Positions 1-8,349 of a stretch of DNA of 64,000 bases are shown piece after piece. The position numbers and the translations under genes were made by a program. The stretch comes from Nocardioides caldifontis. GTDB taxonomy: Bacteria > Actinomycetota > Actinomycetes > Propionibacteriales > Nocardioidaceae. The notes under the pieces were generated by a model that searched no databases, had not been told where the DNA came from, and saw only the letters and a program-made list of their open reading frames with translations. The stretch is taken from the NCBI RefSeq assembly GCF_008087345.1, contig NZ_VHIB01000008.1:1-64000 (forward strand), in the 5' to 3' direction. The stretch's first letter is position 1; each line of letters opens with the position of its first letter.

Positions 1-970
1 GCACGTTCCGCGTCACCTGCTCCGCCGCCGCCGAGACCAGCTCCGACTGCGACGCCGACTCCTGCGCCGACCCCGACATCTGCATCGACACGCTCGACAG
101 CTCCTCCGACGCCGACGCCAACGCCTGCGAGTTCGCATCCATCGCCCGCATCGCCTCCGACAACGAGTCGACGGCGTCGTTGTACGCCGTCGCCATCGCC
201 CCGATCTCGTCGGTGCTGTCGACCTCGACCCGTTCGTCGAGCCGGCCCTCGGCCAGGCTGGCGAGGGTGGTCTTGACCCGGGCCAGGCGGCCCGAGATGC
301 CGCGCGCGATGACGACGGCAAGGAAGGAGGCGACCAGGAGGCCGACGACCAGGACCACCACGACGCTGCGCGTCGTGGCCGACTGGAGCGCCTCAAGCTG
401 CTCACGCTCCCCCTCGACGAGCTCGTCGACGTCGGCGCGGATCTCGTCGACGATGTCACCCAGCGCGCTGTCCTTCTCGACGATCTCGGCCACGAGCGGC
501 GTGTCCGCTGCGCCCGCGCGCGACTTCTCGATGACGGCGAGGATCGAGCTCTTGTACTCGTCCAGGTGGCCGCTCAGCACGTCGAGGTCGTTCTCCAGCT
601 CGCGAGTGAGCGCGTCGGTGCCGGTCAGGTCGATCGACGCCAGCTCGGCGTTGACCTCGTCGACGGTGGCGACGTCCTCCTCCGCCTCGGCGACGAGGTC
701 CGCGATCGTCCTGGCGTCGGTGGCGACCATGACCTTGAGGGCATCGACCTTGAGCTCGCTGTTGCGGTTGTCGAGGTGGTACAGCTTCGCGGAGACCTGC
801 TCGAGCGACTGCGCCTCCTCGCTGGCGACGTCGAGCTTCTGCAGGCTGGTCAGTCCGAAGGCGCCGACGACCACCCCGGGGGCCATGCAGGCGGCGCCCA
901 GGACGAGCAGCTTCTTCGTCGTGCTGAGGTTCCGGAAGCCGAAGGACTTCCGCGTGGTGCTCTTGATCAT
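1..970 (-). CDS. Methyl-accepting chemotaxis protein (C-terminus cut by window edge)
   Basis: Membrane chemoreceptor that senses an extracellular ligand and controls CheA through CheW. The 323 visible residues start at ATG 970 and show a basic N-terminus, TM1 (about 21-40), a helical extracellular sensor (about 45-195), TM2 (202-222), a HAMP region (about 222-275) and the start of the Ala/Ser/Glu-rich signalling coiled coil. The conserved hairpin tip lies beyond base 1. It is the third gene of cheA-cheW-MCP, 74 bases after cheW, so it probably feeds this CheA. The ligand cannot be told: the sensor looks like a plain four-helix bundle with no PAS or Cache signature I recognise. The frame is open to the window edge, so this is truncation by the window, not a broken gene. 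Confidence 0.93.
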   Translation of the reverse strand, partial: MIKSTTRKSFGFRNLSTTKKLLVLGAACMAPGVVVGAFGLTSLQKLDVASEEAQSLEQVSAKLYHLDNRNSELKVDALKVMVATDARTIADLVAEAEEDVATVDEVNAELASIDLTGTDALTRELENDLDVLSGHLDEYKSSILAVIEKSRAGAADTPLVAEIVEKDSALGDIVDEIRADVDELVEGEREQLEALQSATTRSVVVVLVVGLLVASFLAVVIARGISGRLARVKTTLASLAEGRLDERVEVDSTDEIGAMATAYNDAVDSLSEAMRAMDANSQALASASEELSSVSMQMSGSAQESASQSELVSAAAEQVTRNV

Positions 971-1044
971 GGCGCGCCCCTTCAGTGGCGTGGATGTGGG
1001 ATGGTGTGCGGCCGTTCGAGACGGCGTGGAGAGGGGTACGGCGG

Positions 1045-1482
1045 TCAGGCGACGAGCTCGGTCACGGTGACCGCACGCTCGGTGTCGAGGAGGAGCATCA
1101 GCCGGTCGTCGAGCTTGCAGATGCCCATGACCAGCTCGCGGACCTCGTGGGGCACGGTGTCCGGCGGCGGCTCGAGCAGGCTCTCCTCGGCCTCGAGGAC
1201 GTCACCGATCTGGTCGACGACGAGGCTCACGGGGCCGCCGTCGGCGGCTCGGACCACGACGCTCACCGAGCTGCTGCCGGCCTCACGCGCGGACAGCCCG
1301 AGCCGGGCGCGGAGGTCGATCGTGGTGACGATCTGCCCGCGCAGGTTGATCAGCCCGGAGACCTCGCGGGACGCGAGCGGGACAGGGGTGACCTCCTGCT
1401 GCTTGAGGACCTCCTGGACCGACGCCACGGGGACGCCGAAGAGGTGACCGTCGAGCACGAAGGTGCAGTACTGGTGCGACAT
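1045..1482 (-). CDS. cheW: Chemotaxis coupling protein CheW
   Basis: Adaptor of 145 residues that links chemoreceptors to the kinase CheA at the membrane array. The whole protein is one CheW domain: the N-terminal YCTFVLDGHLFGVPV strand, a central LINLRGQIVTTIDLRARLG segment typical of the family, and a C-terminal regulatory strand pair. Length is normal for CheW. It starts with ATG, preceded by GGAAGG, only 12 bases after the cheA stop, so the two are cotranscribed. Confidence in family is high; pairing with the downstream MCP is inference from operon position. Confidence 0.96.
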   Translation of the reverse strand: MSHQYCTFVLDGHLFGVPVASVQEVLKQQEVTPVPLASREVSGLINLRGQIVTTIDLRARLGLSAREAGSSSVSVVVRAADGGPVSLVVDQIGDVLEAEESLLEPPPDTVPHEVRELVMGICKLDDRLMLLLDTERAVTVTELVA

Positions 1483-1494
1483 GGAAGCCTTCCG

Positions 1495-3666
1495 TCAGTG
1501 CGTCGGCGCGAGCAGCGCCGGGTCGAAGGAGCCGATGGCCCGGTCGATGTCGATCAGCTCGGTGACGTGGCCGCTCACCACGGCGGACCCGTGGTGGCCG
1601 CCGGTGTCGAGGTGGCTGCGGACCGCGAGCTCCTCCTCGACGATGTCGAGGATCGCGTTGACCACCACGCCGATGATCCGGCCGCCGCTGTGGCAGACGA
1701 CCACCTGGAGCCGGGCGGCCGCGTCGTCGCCGTACCCGCCGTGGAGCGCCGCGTCGAGGCGGAGCAGCGGCAGGATCTGGCCGCGGTACTGCACGACCTC
1801 GTGGCCGCCGGTCCGCTCGACCCGCGCGGGGTCGAACTCCTCGAGCCGGTCGACGGTCTCCAGCGGGATCGCCGCGCGGCGTCCGTCGGCGAGCCCGACG
1901 ACCAGCAGCGCGCTGCGCTCGGCGGCACCGGACTCGGCGGCCGAGGAGCTGACGGAGTCGCGGCCGTCGAGGGCCATGCCCGCCTTGCGGGCCAGCGCCA
2001 TCGTGTCGAGGATCAGCGCCACGTTGCCGTCGCCCATGATCGTCGCGCCGGCGTAGAGGTCGATGCCGCGCAGCTGCTTGCCCAGCGGCTTGACGACGAT
2101 CTCCTCGGTGTCCTTGATGTCGTCGACCACCAGACCGAACTGGCGGTTGTCGGCCTGCAGCACCGCGATGTAGGTCGTCGGCCGCTCCACCGGCGGGAGG
2201 TCGAGCTGCTCCCGGAGGTCCACCAGCGGCAGCAGCCGCCCGCGGAGCCGGTAGACCGGCGCCCCCTGGACGCTCTCGACCTGGGCCCGGCTGCTGCCCT
2301 CGAGGCGGACCAGCTCCAACAGGTTGACCTGCGGGATCGCGTAGCGGTTCTCCGCCGCGGTCACGACGAGCGCCGGGATGATCGCCAGCGTCAGCGGGAT
2401 CCGGATCCGGACCGTGGTGCCCTGGCCGGGGGTGCTGGCCAGGTCGATCGTGCCGCCGATCTTCTCGATGTTGGTCTTCACCACGTCCATGCCGACACCG
2501 CGGCCCGAGACGTTGGTGACCGCCTTCGCGGTCGAGAACCCCGCGTTGAAGATGAGGTTGATCGCCTCGCGGTCGGAGAGCGCGGCGGCCGCCTCGCGGG
2601 TCATCATCCCGCGGTCGACCGCCTTCTCGCGGAGCTTGTCGGGGTCGATGCCGGCGCCGTCGTCGGCGATCTCGATGTTGACCTGACCGCCCTCGTGGAA
2701 GGCGCGCAGGACGAGCACGCCCTGCTCCGGCTTGGCCTTCGCGCGGCGCGCGTCGGGGGCCTCGATGCCGTGGTCCACCGAGTTGCGGACCAGGTGGGTC
2801 AGCGGGTCGCGGACCGCTTCGAGGATCGTCTTGTCGAGCTCGGTGTCGCGCCCCTCCATGCGGAGGTCGACGCTCTTGCCGAGCAGCAGGGAGAGGTCGC
2901 GGACGACTCGCGGGAGCTTGCTCCACACGTTGTCGATGGGCTGCATCCGCGTCTTCATGACGCCTTCCTGCAGCTCACCGGCGATCAGGTTCAGCCGGTG
3001 GGTGGTCCGCTGGAGCTCGATGTCCTCGCGGGTGGCGGCGCGCTGCAGCATCTGGTTGCGGGTGAGCACCAGCTCGCCGACCAGGTTCATCAGCGAGTCG
3101 AGGAGCGCGACGTCCACGCGGATCGTGCTGTCGGCGACGGTGCGGCGGTGCGGTTCGTCTGCCGCGGCATCGGCCGCGGCCGGGGCGACCGCCTCGACGA
3201 CCTCGACAACCTCGACAGCCTCGACAACCTCGACAACCTCGACGACCGGCGCAGCAGCGGCCGCCGGAGCCGGCACGCTGCCGGTCTCGAGGACCTGGGT
3301 GATCCGGGCGACCAGCTCGGCGTAGTCGTCGTCGCCCTCGGCGCCGGTCTCCTCGATCTTGGCGAGGAGGTCCCGGACCGCGTCGACCATCTCGAGGAGC
3401 ACGGTGGTCATCGCCGGGTCGAGCTTCATCTCGCCGTCGCGCAGCCGCGAGAGCAGGCTCTCCCCCACGTGGGTCACCGACTCCAAGGTGCCGAAGGCGA
3501 GGAACCCGCTGGTCCCCTTGATGGTGTGCAGCGTCCGGAAGACGCTGGAGAGCAGCTCCCGTGAGGCCGGGTCCCGCTCGAGCTCCACGAGGTCACGGTC
3601 GAGCTGGTCGAGGTTCTCGTGGCTCTCCACGAGGAACTCGCTGACGATCTCGTCCAAGTCGTCCAA
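1495..3666 (-). CDS. cheA: Chemotaxis histidine kinase CheA with two C-terminal CheW-like domains
   Basis: Cytoplasmic sensor kinase of chemotaxis. It autophosphorylates on the HPt histidine and passes phosphate to CheY/CheB. Domains over 723 residues: HPt (1-105, His47 in HTIKGTSGF); a linker (about 130-175) with a Val/Glu repeat in place of a recognisable CheY-binding P2 domain; dimerisation helices (about 180-240); HATPase (N box around 291-300, G1 DDGAGID 335-341, G2 GRGVGMDV 388-395); a CheW-like domain (about 429-565); and a second CheW-like domain (about 584-715) after a Ser/Ala-rich spacer. The second domain is beyond the usual architecture. The gene heads the cheA-cheW-MCP operon. 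cheY, cheB and cheR are not in the window. Confidence 0.96.
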   Translation of the reverse strand: MDDLDEIVSEFLVESHENLDQLDRDLVELERDPASRELLSSVFRTLHTIKGTSGFLAFGTLESVTHVGESLLSRLRDGEMKLDPAMTTVLLEMVDAVRDLLAKIEETGAEGDDDYAELVARITQVLETGSVPAPAAAAAPVVEVVEVVEAVEVVEVVEAVAPAAADAAADEPHRRTVADSTIRVDVALLDSLMNLVGELVLTRNQMLQRAATREDIELQRTTHRLNLIAGELQEGVMKTRMQPIDNVWSKLPRVVRDLSLLLGKSVDLRMEGRDTELDKTILEAVRDPLTHLVRNSVDHGIEAPDARRAKAKPEQGVLVLRAFHEGGQVNIEIADDGAGIDPDKLREKAVDRGMMTREAAAALSDREAINLIFNAGFSTAKAVTNVSGRGVGMDVVKTNIEKIGGTIDLASTPGQGTTVRIRIPLTLAIIPALVVTAAENRYAIPQVNLLELVRLEGSSRAQVESVQGAPVYRLRGRLLPLVDLREQLDLPPVERPTTYIAVLQADNRQFGLVVDDIKDTEEIVVKPLGKQLRGIDLYAGATIMGDGNVALILDTMALARKAGMALDGRDSVSSSAAESGAAERSALLVVGLADGRRAAIPLETVDRLEEFDPARVERTGGHEVVQYRGQILPLLRLDAALHGGYGDDAAARLQVVVCHSGGRIIGVVVNAILDIVEEELAVRSHLDTGGHHGSAVVSGHVTELIDIDRAIGSFDPALLAPTH
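3192..3245. repeat. 9-bp tandem repeat inside cheA (six copies)
   Basis: Six consecutive units close to CCTCGACAA run without a break and keep the cheA reading frame. On the minus strand they encode the Val-Val-Glu / Val-Glu-Ala linker at residues about 141-160, between the HPt and dimerisation domains. The unit length of 9 means copy number can change without a frameshift. Confidence 0.8.
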
Positions 3667-3857
3667 CGAACATGCCTTCCTTGTGACCGCGCGGTCCCCG
3701 CACGACGCGGTCCGCAGGACGAGCCCCGACAGGCACAGGCGCTCGCGGGGGCTCGTTCCTCTATTTCGGCACCGCGGCCCCGCACTTGAGGACTCTCCCG
3801 GGCGACGTCGAGGGAGCCACCTGCCCGCTCACGCGGTCGGCCCGCGATGATGGGCCG

Positions 3858-5048
3858 GTGACCCCACGCCGCCTCCTCCTGTACGTGGGGGTCGTCCTCC
3901 TCGCCTTCAACCTCCGTCCCGCCGCGTCCAGCGTCGGGCCGGTGCTCGAGGACCTCTCCTCCGCGCTCGCGATGGGTGAGGTCTCGACCTCGGTGCTGAC
4001 CACGCTGCCGGTGGTGGCGTTCGGGATCTTCGGCGCGGCGGCCCCCTGGCTCGCCGCCGCCACCGGCATGCACCGGCTGACCTTCCTGGCGCTGCTCGCG
4101 GTGGTCGCCGGGCTGCTGTCGCGGGCGCTGACGGACTCCGTGACCGTCTTCCTCGTGATGTCGGTGCTGGCCCTGGCCGGGATGGCCACCGCGAACGTCC
4201 TGCTCCCCTCGCTGGTCAAGCTCCACTTCCCCGACAAGGTCGGCCCGGTCACCGCGGCGTACACCACGTCGCTGGCGGTCGGGCTCACGGCCGCCTCGAT
4301 GCTGACCGTGCCGGTCGCCGACCTCGGCGGCTCCTGGCGCTGGGGGCTCGGCGCCTGGGCGGTGACCGCCCTGCTCGCCGCGGCGCCGTGGCTCTCGCTG
4401 GTCGTCCACGACCGCCCGGGGCCGGACCCCGAGGACACCGAGCGGCGGACCTCGCTGCGGCAGGTGGCGGGCACCCGGCTGGGGTGGGCGATGGCGCTGC
4501 TGTTCGGGATCCAGTCGGCGCACGCCTACACGATCTTCGGGTGGATGGCGACGATGTACCGCGACGCCGGCTTCTCGGCCGCGACGGCGGGGCTCCTGCT
4601 CGGCGTCGCCACCGGCATCACCATCCCCACCTCGCTGTGGCTCCCGGCGGCCGCGGCCCGGCAGCAGGACCAGACCCGGCTGATGCTCTGGCTGATCGCC
4701 TGCTTCCCGGTCGGCTACCTCGGGCTTGCGTTCGCGCCGGACGTGGTGCCCTGGCTGTGGGCCGCGCTGCTCGGCCTGGGGTGCGGCGTCTTCCCGGTGG
4801 TCCTGACCCTGATCGGGCTGCGCAGCCGCAGCCACGACGGTACGGCGGCCCTGTCGGCGTTCACCCAGGCGGCCGGGTACGTCATCGCGGCGTTCGGACC
4901 GTTCTGCATCGGACTGCTCCACGACGCGACCGGAGGGTGGACGTGGCCGCTCGTCGCGCTCGCGGTGAGCGCCCTGATGATGGCCGCGCTGGCACCCGGC
5001 GCGGGCCGACCGATGACGATCGAGGAGCAGCTCGAGGCACGGGGGTGA
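3858..5048 (+). CDS. MFS transporter, CynX/NimT-like
   Basis: Integral membrane transporter of the major facilitator superfamily, about 396 residues with around 12 hydrophobic segments. The N-terminal FNLRPAASSVGPVL stretch and overall pattern resemble the CynX/NimT (cyanate / 2-nitroimidazole) branch. The open frame extends upstream to 3786, but GTG 3858 puts the first basic residues directly before TM1, so I prefer it. It is divergent from cheA and convergent with the UspA gene (10 bases between stops). The substrate is unknown; small organic anions or drugs are typical of the family. No local regulator gene is seen. Confidence 0.87.
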   Translation: MTPRRLLLYVGVVLLAFNLRPAASSVGPVLEDLSSALAMGEVSTSVLTTLPVVAFGIFGAAAPWLAAATGMHRLTFLALLAVVAGLLSRALTDSVTVFLVMSVLALAGMATANVLLPSLVKLHFPDKVGPVTAAYTTSLAVGLTAASMLTVPVADLGGSWRWGLGAWAVTALLAAAPWLSLVVHDRPGPDPEDTERRTSLRQVAGTRLGWAMALLFGIQSAHAYTIFGWMATMYRDAGFSAATAGLLLGVATGITIPTSLWLPAAAARQQDQTRLMLWLIACFPVGYLGLAFAPDVVPWLWAALLGLGCGVFPVVLTLIGLRSRSHDGTAALSAFTQAAGYVIAAFGPFCIGLLHDATGGWTWPLVALAVSALMMAALAPGAGRPMTIEEQLEARG

Positions 5049-5058
5049 CCGTCCCGGG

Positions 5059-5526
5059 TCAGCCGGTCGGCTGCTGACGGACCACGAGCACCGAGCACGC
5101 CGCGTAGCGCACGACCTGCTCGGCGACGGAGCCCAGCAGCATCTGGCGGAACCCGCCGCCCCCGCGGCTGCCGACCACGAGCAGGTCCGCGGTGTGCGAG
5201 GCATGGATCATCGCCTTTGCGCCGGCGCCGTGCACGACGTGCACCTCGGCCTGCGCGTCGGGCACCAGCGCGTCCACCCGCTTCCGGACGGCGGCGAGCG
5301 TGGCGTCCTGGAGCTCGAGCACGCTCGGCACGACGCCGCGCGGGACGTCGGTGGGCCACTCGGCGTTGACGATGGTCCAGGCGCGGAGCACGTGCAGCGG
5401 CAGTCCGCGCCGGGCGGCGTCCTCGGCCGCCGCCTTGATCGCGAGCGCAGCGCACGCCGAGCCGTCGTCACCGACGACCACGCCGCCCTCGGGGGTGAAC
5501 TCGATGACCTCGCGCTTGTCCGTCAT
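5059..5526 (-). CDS. Universal stress protein (UspA family)
   Basis: Small cytoplasmic stress protein of 155 residues with a single Usp alpha/beta domain. It begins with a GGVVVGDDGS strand and ends with the GSRGGGGFRQMLLGSVAEQV loop, matching the G-2X-G-9X-G(S/T) ATP-binding pattern, so it probably binds ATP rather than being the UspA type that does not. ATG 5526 is chosen. The frame stays open to 5646, but the extra 40 residues do not look like Usp sequence. Its target process is not known. It is divergent from another stress-type gene at 5748, with about 220 bases between them. Confidence 0.92.
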   Translation of the reverse strand: MTDKREVIEFTPEGGVVVGDDGSACAALAIKAAAEDAARRGLPLHVLRAWTIVNAEWPTDVPRGVVPSVLELQDATLAAVRKRVDALVPDAQAEVHVVHGAGAKAMIHASHTADLLVVGSRGGGGFRQMLLGSVAEQVVRYAACSVLVVRQQPTG

Positions 5527-5747
5527 GACCCCATGATGGTGCACGACGTGGGAAGCGCCGACGATGACCCAGGTGGACGGCACCTCGACCGTGCCCCGAG
5601 ACGGACCCTGCGGCCCGGCATCTGCGAGTGGTCCTGTGTCGACCACCGCCGGCTCTTCCTCCCAACTGCCCCCTTCGATACCGCGGCTCCTCCGGGGACA
5701 AACATCGCTACGTCGTAAGGCTTGCGGAACCGTGGAATGGTATGGAC

Positions 5748-6254
5748 ATGAGCAACCAGACGAACCTCCGCGGGCTGCGCTCCGGACTCACGTTGAACTA
5801 CCCGCAGTCCCTCGGGGTGTTCGACGACTACGCCGAGGCGCAGAAGGTCGTCGACTTCCTCTCCGACCAGGAGTTCCCGGTCGAGAACTGCCTGATCGTG
5901 GGCACCGACCTGAAGCAGATGGAGCGGGTTACCGGACGGCTCACGATGTCCCGGGTCGCCGTGGGCGGCCTCGCCTCCGGTGCGTGGCTGGGGCTCTTCG
6001 TCGGGCTGATCTTCTCGCTGTTCGGCGAGGAGGACGTGCTGGCGATGATCCTCTCGACCGCGCTCTTCGGTGCGCTGTTCGGCGTCATCTGGGCGCTGGT
6101 CGGCTACGCCGCGACGCGGGGCCGCCGGGACTTCAGCTCGGTGAGCATGATCGTGGCGACGAAGTACGAGGTGCTCGTCGAGCACAAGCACGCGGCGCGG
6201 GGGCGCGAGCTGCTGGCCACGATGCCCGGCTACCGCAACCAGCAGCTGTCCTGA
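5748..6254 (+). CDS. General stress protein 17M-like membrane protein
   Basis: Protein of 168 residues. The N-terminal part (GVFDDYAEAQKVVDFL, then NCLIVGTDLKQMERVTGRL) matches the heat-induced stress protein YflT/GSP17M domain as I know it. It is followed by two hydrophobic helices joined by an acidic turn (about residues 63-115) and a short C-terminal alpha/beta tail. ATG 5748 fits the start of the conserved domain; the upstream 40 in-frame codons look like noise. The molecular function of the family is unknown. Position next to UspA supports a stress role, as inference. It converges with the small membrane gene at 6262. Confidence 0.82.
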   Translation: MSNQTNLRGLRSGLTLNYPQSLGVFDDYAEAQKVVDFLSDQEFPVENCLIVGTDLKQMERVTGRLTMSRVAVGGLASGAWLGLFVGLIFSLFGEEDVLAMILSTALFGALFGVIWALVGYAATRGRRDFSSVSMIVATKYEVLVEHKHAARGRELLATMPGYRNQQLS

Positions 6255-6261
6255 GCCCGGG

Positions 6262-6510
6262 TCACCCCTCGTCGGGGTCGTCGGGAACGACCACCGGACG
6301 GAGCCTGGACCAGACCACGAAGAGCGCGGCGCTCACCAGCAGCGCGATGCCGGTCCAGAGGTTGACGTTGAGCCCGTCGGACTTGGCCAGGTCCGCGTCG
6401 CTGGTGCCGAACAACCCCGTCAGCAGCAGGATCACGCCGTAGATCCCGAGCAGCGAGCCGATGAAGACCCGGATGTCGAAGGCTCCGGCCTCGTGCTTGC
6501 GCTCCGCCAT
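6262..6510 (-). CDS. Small two-helix membrane protein next to the SSS symporter
   Basis: Protein of 82 residues starting at ATG 6510 with GAGGAG upstream (a GTG one codon earlier is less likely). It has a charged start, a first helix (about 14-35), a short polar loop with GTSDADLAKSDGL, a second helix (about 50-69) and a charged tail. It lies 31 bases downstream of the SSS symporter on the same strand, so the two are almost surely cotranscribed. Some SSS-family carriers have small two-helix partners; whether this is one is inference. I do not recognise the family with certainty. Confidence 0.75.
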   Translation of the reverse strand: MAERKHEAGAFDIRVFIGSLLGIYGVILLLTGLFGTSDADLAKSDGLNVNLWTGIALLVSAALFVVWSRLRPVVVPDDPDEG

Positions 6511-6541
6511 CACTTCTCCTCACACCTCTCGTCGACCGGGC

Positions 6542-8227
6542 TCATGCGAACAGGACGTTCAGGCCGACCACCATCACCAGGGCGATGCCCGCGAGGATCG
6601 TCGGCTTCTGGTACCACGCCAGCTCCTGCTCGTCCGGGTCGTGGAAGTCCTTCCGCGGCGTCAGCGACCAGACCAGCCCGCGCAGCTCGGACTCCGGCTT
6701 CGGGGCGGTGACCACCGTGACCAGCACCGAGACCAGCACGTCGACGACGAACGCCGCGCCGGCCGCGACGAACGCACCGCCCTGGCCGCCGATCGCGATC
6801 GTGCCGGTGACGTCCTCGCTCAGCACCCAGACCGTGACCGCGGCCGCCGTACCCGCGACGAGGCCGGTCCACCCCGCCGTGGGGGTCATCCGCTTCCAGA
6901 ACATCCCGAGGATGAACGTCGCGAACAGCGGCGCGTTGAAGAAGCCGAACAACGTCTGGAGGTAGTCCATGACGTTGGAGTACGACGCCGCGAACGTCGC
7001 CGTGCCGATCGCGATCACGGTGGCGGCGACCGTGGCCACCCGGCCGACGCCGGTGTAGTAGTCGTCCTCGCGCTCCTTGACGACGTAGGTCTGCCAGAGG
7101 TCGTAGGAGAAGACGGTGTTGAACGCGGAGATGTTCGCCGCCATGCCGGCCATGAACGACGCGAGCAGCCCGGCGATCGCGAGGCCGAGCATCCCGTTGG
7201 GGAGCAGGTCGCGCATCAGGTAGAGGATCGACTGGTTGTACTCGACCGAGCCCTGGCCGGTCTCCTTGAACTCCACGATCTCCTGCACCGAGATCGCCGC
7301 GATCATGCCCGGCACGATCACGATGAAGGGCACGAACATCTTGGGGAACGCGCCGATGATCGGCGACCGCTGCGCCGCCGACATCGAGCTGGACGCCATC
7401 GCGCGCTGCACCTCGACGAAGTTCGTCGTCCAGTAGCCGAAGGAGAGCACGAAGCCGAGGCCGAAGACGATGCCGATGACCGACAGCAGCTCGCTGTCGA
7501 AGCCGGCGAGCGCGGTGCCCGGCCACGACGAGAGCTGCTCCTCGCCGCCCGGCCCCTGGGCAACCTTGTCGGTGAAGCCGTCCCAGCCACCGACCTTGTG
7601 CAGCCCGACGAGGGTCAGCGGCAGCAGCGCGGCGACGATGATGAAGAACTGGAGGACCTCGTTGTAGATGGCCGCCGACAGCCCGCCGAGGGCGGTGTAG
7701 GTGAGCACCACCGCGGCGGCGACGATCAGCGAGACCCACAGCGGCCAGCCGAGGAGGATCTCGACGATCGAGGCCAGCAGGTAGAGGTTGATCCCGGCGA
7801 TCAGCAGCTGGGCGACCGCGAAGCTGATCGCGTTGACGAGGTGCGCGGTCGGGCCGAACCGGCGGTTCATGAACTCGGGGACCGAGCGGACCTTGGAGCC
7901 GTAGTAGAACGGCATCATCACGATGCCGAGGAACAGCATCGCCGGGACCGCGCCGACCCAGAAGTAGTGGAACGTCGGGTAGCCGTAGTCGGCCCCGTTG
8001 GCGGACATCCCGGTGATCTCGACCGCGCCGAGGTTGGCGGAGATGAACGCCAACCCGGTCACCCACGCCGGGAGCGAGCGCCCGGAGAGGAAGAAGTCGA
8101 TGCTGCTCGACACCGAGCGGCGGGCCATGATCCCGATGCCGAGGACGAAGGCGAAGTAGAACGCCACCAGCAGGTAGTCGATCCAGTTCGCGTCGAGCCG
8201 CAGCTGCGACTCGGCAGCCAGCACCAT
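6542..8227 (-). CDS. Sodium:solute symporter (SSS family)
   Basis: Na+-coupled importer of 561 residues with about 14 transmembrane helices of the LeuT-like fold. Diagnostic stretches are the FFLSGRSLPAWVTGLAFISA segment after TM1, SANLGAVEITGM around the unwound first helix of the repeat, and FGYWTTNFVEVQRAM in the middle of the protein. ATG 8227 follows a strong GAGGAGG site. Overall resemblance is to the sugar/vSGLT-like branch, but substrate cannot be assigned from sequence alone. It is followed by the small two-helix protein gene. No catabolic genes lie next to it, so context does not name the substrate. Confidence 0.92.
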   Translation of the reverse strand: MVLAAESQLRLDANWIDYLLVAFYFAFVLGIGIMARRSVSSSIDFFLSGRSLPAWVTGLAFISANLGAVEITGMSANGADYGYPTFHYFWVGAVPAMLFLGIVMMPFYYGSKVRSVPEFMNRRFGPTAHLVNAISFAVAQLLIAGINLYLLASIVEILLGWPLWVSLIVAAAVVLTYTALGGLSAAIYNEVLQFFIIVAALLPLTLVGLHKVGGWDGFTDKVAQGPGGEEQLSSWPGTALAGFDSELLSVIGIVFGLGFVLSFGYWTTNFVEVQRAMASSSMSAAQRSPIIGAFPKMFVPFIVIVPGMIAAISVQEIVEFKETGQGSVEYNQSILYLMRDLLPNGMLGLAIAGLLASFMAGMAANISAFNTVFSYDLWQTYVVKEREDDYYTGVGRVATVAATVIAIGTATFAASYSNVMDYLQTLFGFFNAPLFATFILGMFWKRMTPTAGWTGLVAGTAAAVTVWVLSEDVTGTIAIGGQGGAFVAAGAAFVVDVLVSVLVTVVTAPKPESELRGLVWSLTPRKDFHDPDEQELAWYQKPTILAGIALVMVVGLNVLFA

Positions 8228-8261
8228 CCGCGCCTCCTCGTCACCGCAGCACCCGTGCCCC

Positions 8262-8284
8262 GGCCGTGGGGTCGGCCCACGGCC
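8262..8284 (-). terminator. Hairpin between the cobU fusion gene and the symporter
   Basis: Perfect 9-bp stem (GGCCGTGGG / CCCACGGCC) with a 5-base loop, 66 bases after the cobU-fusion stop and 35 bases before the symporter start. No T tract follows. It could end the upstream transcript or shape the symporter leader. Confidence 0.45.
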
Positions 8285-8349
8285 AACGAAGATGCTTCCC
8301 CCGTTGTCGGTTCTTCACGCCTCGGCGCCGGGCGCCCGGGTCGCGCGGC

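Noticed and set aside
985-3564. 859-codon plus-strand frame opposite cheW and cheA
   Set aside because: Antisense shadow; low-complexity Asp/Arg/Val/Gly sequence with no domain, fully covered by cheA/cheW.
8228-8349. Possible cobalamin riboswitch near the cob genes
   Set aside because: No B12-box-like GCCACTG core found; only a simple hairpin is present and the cobT-cobU divergent gap is just 43 bases.
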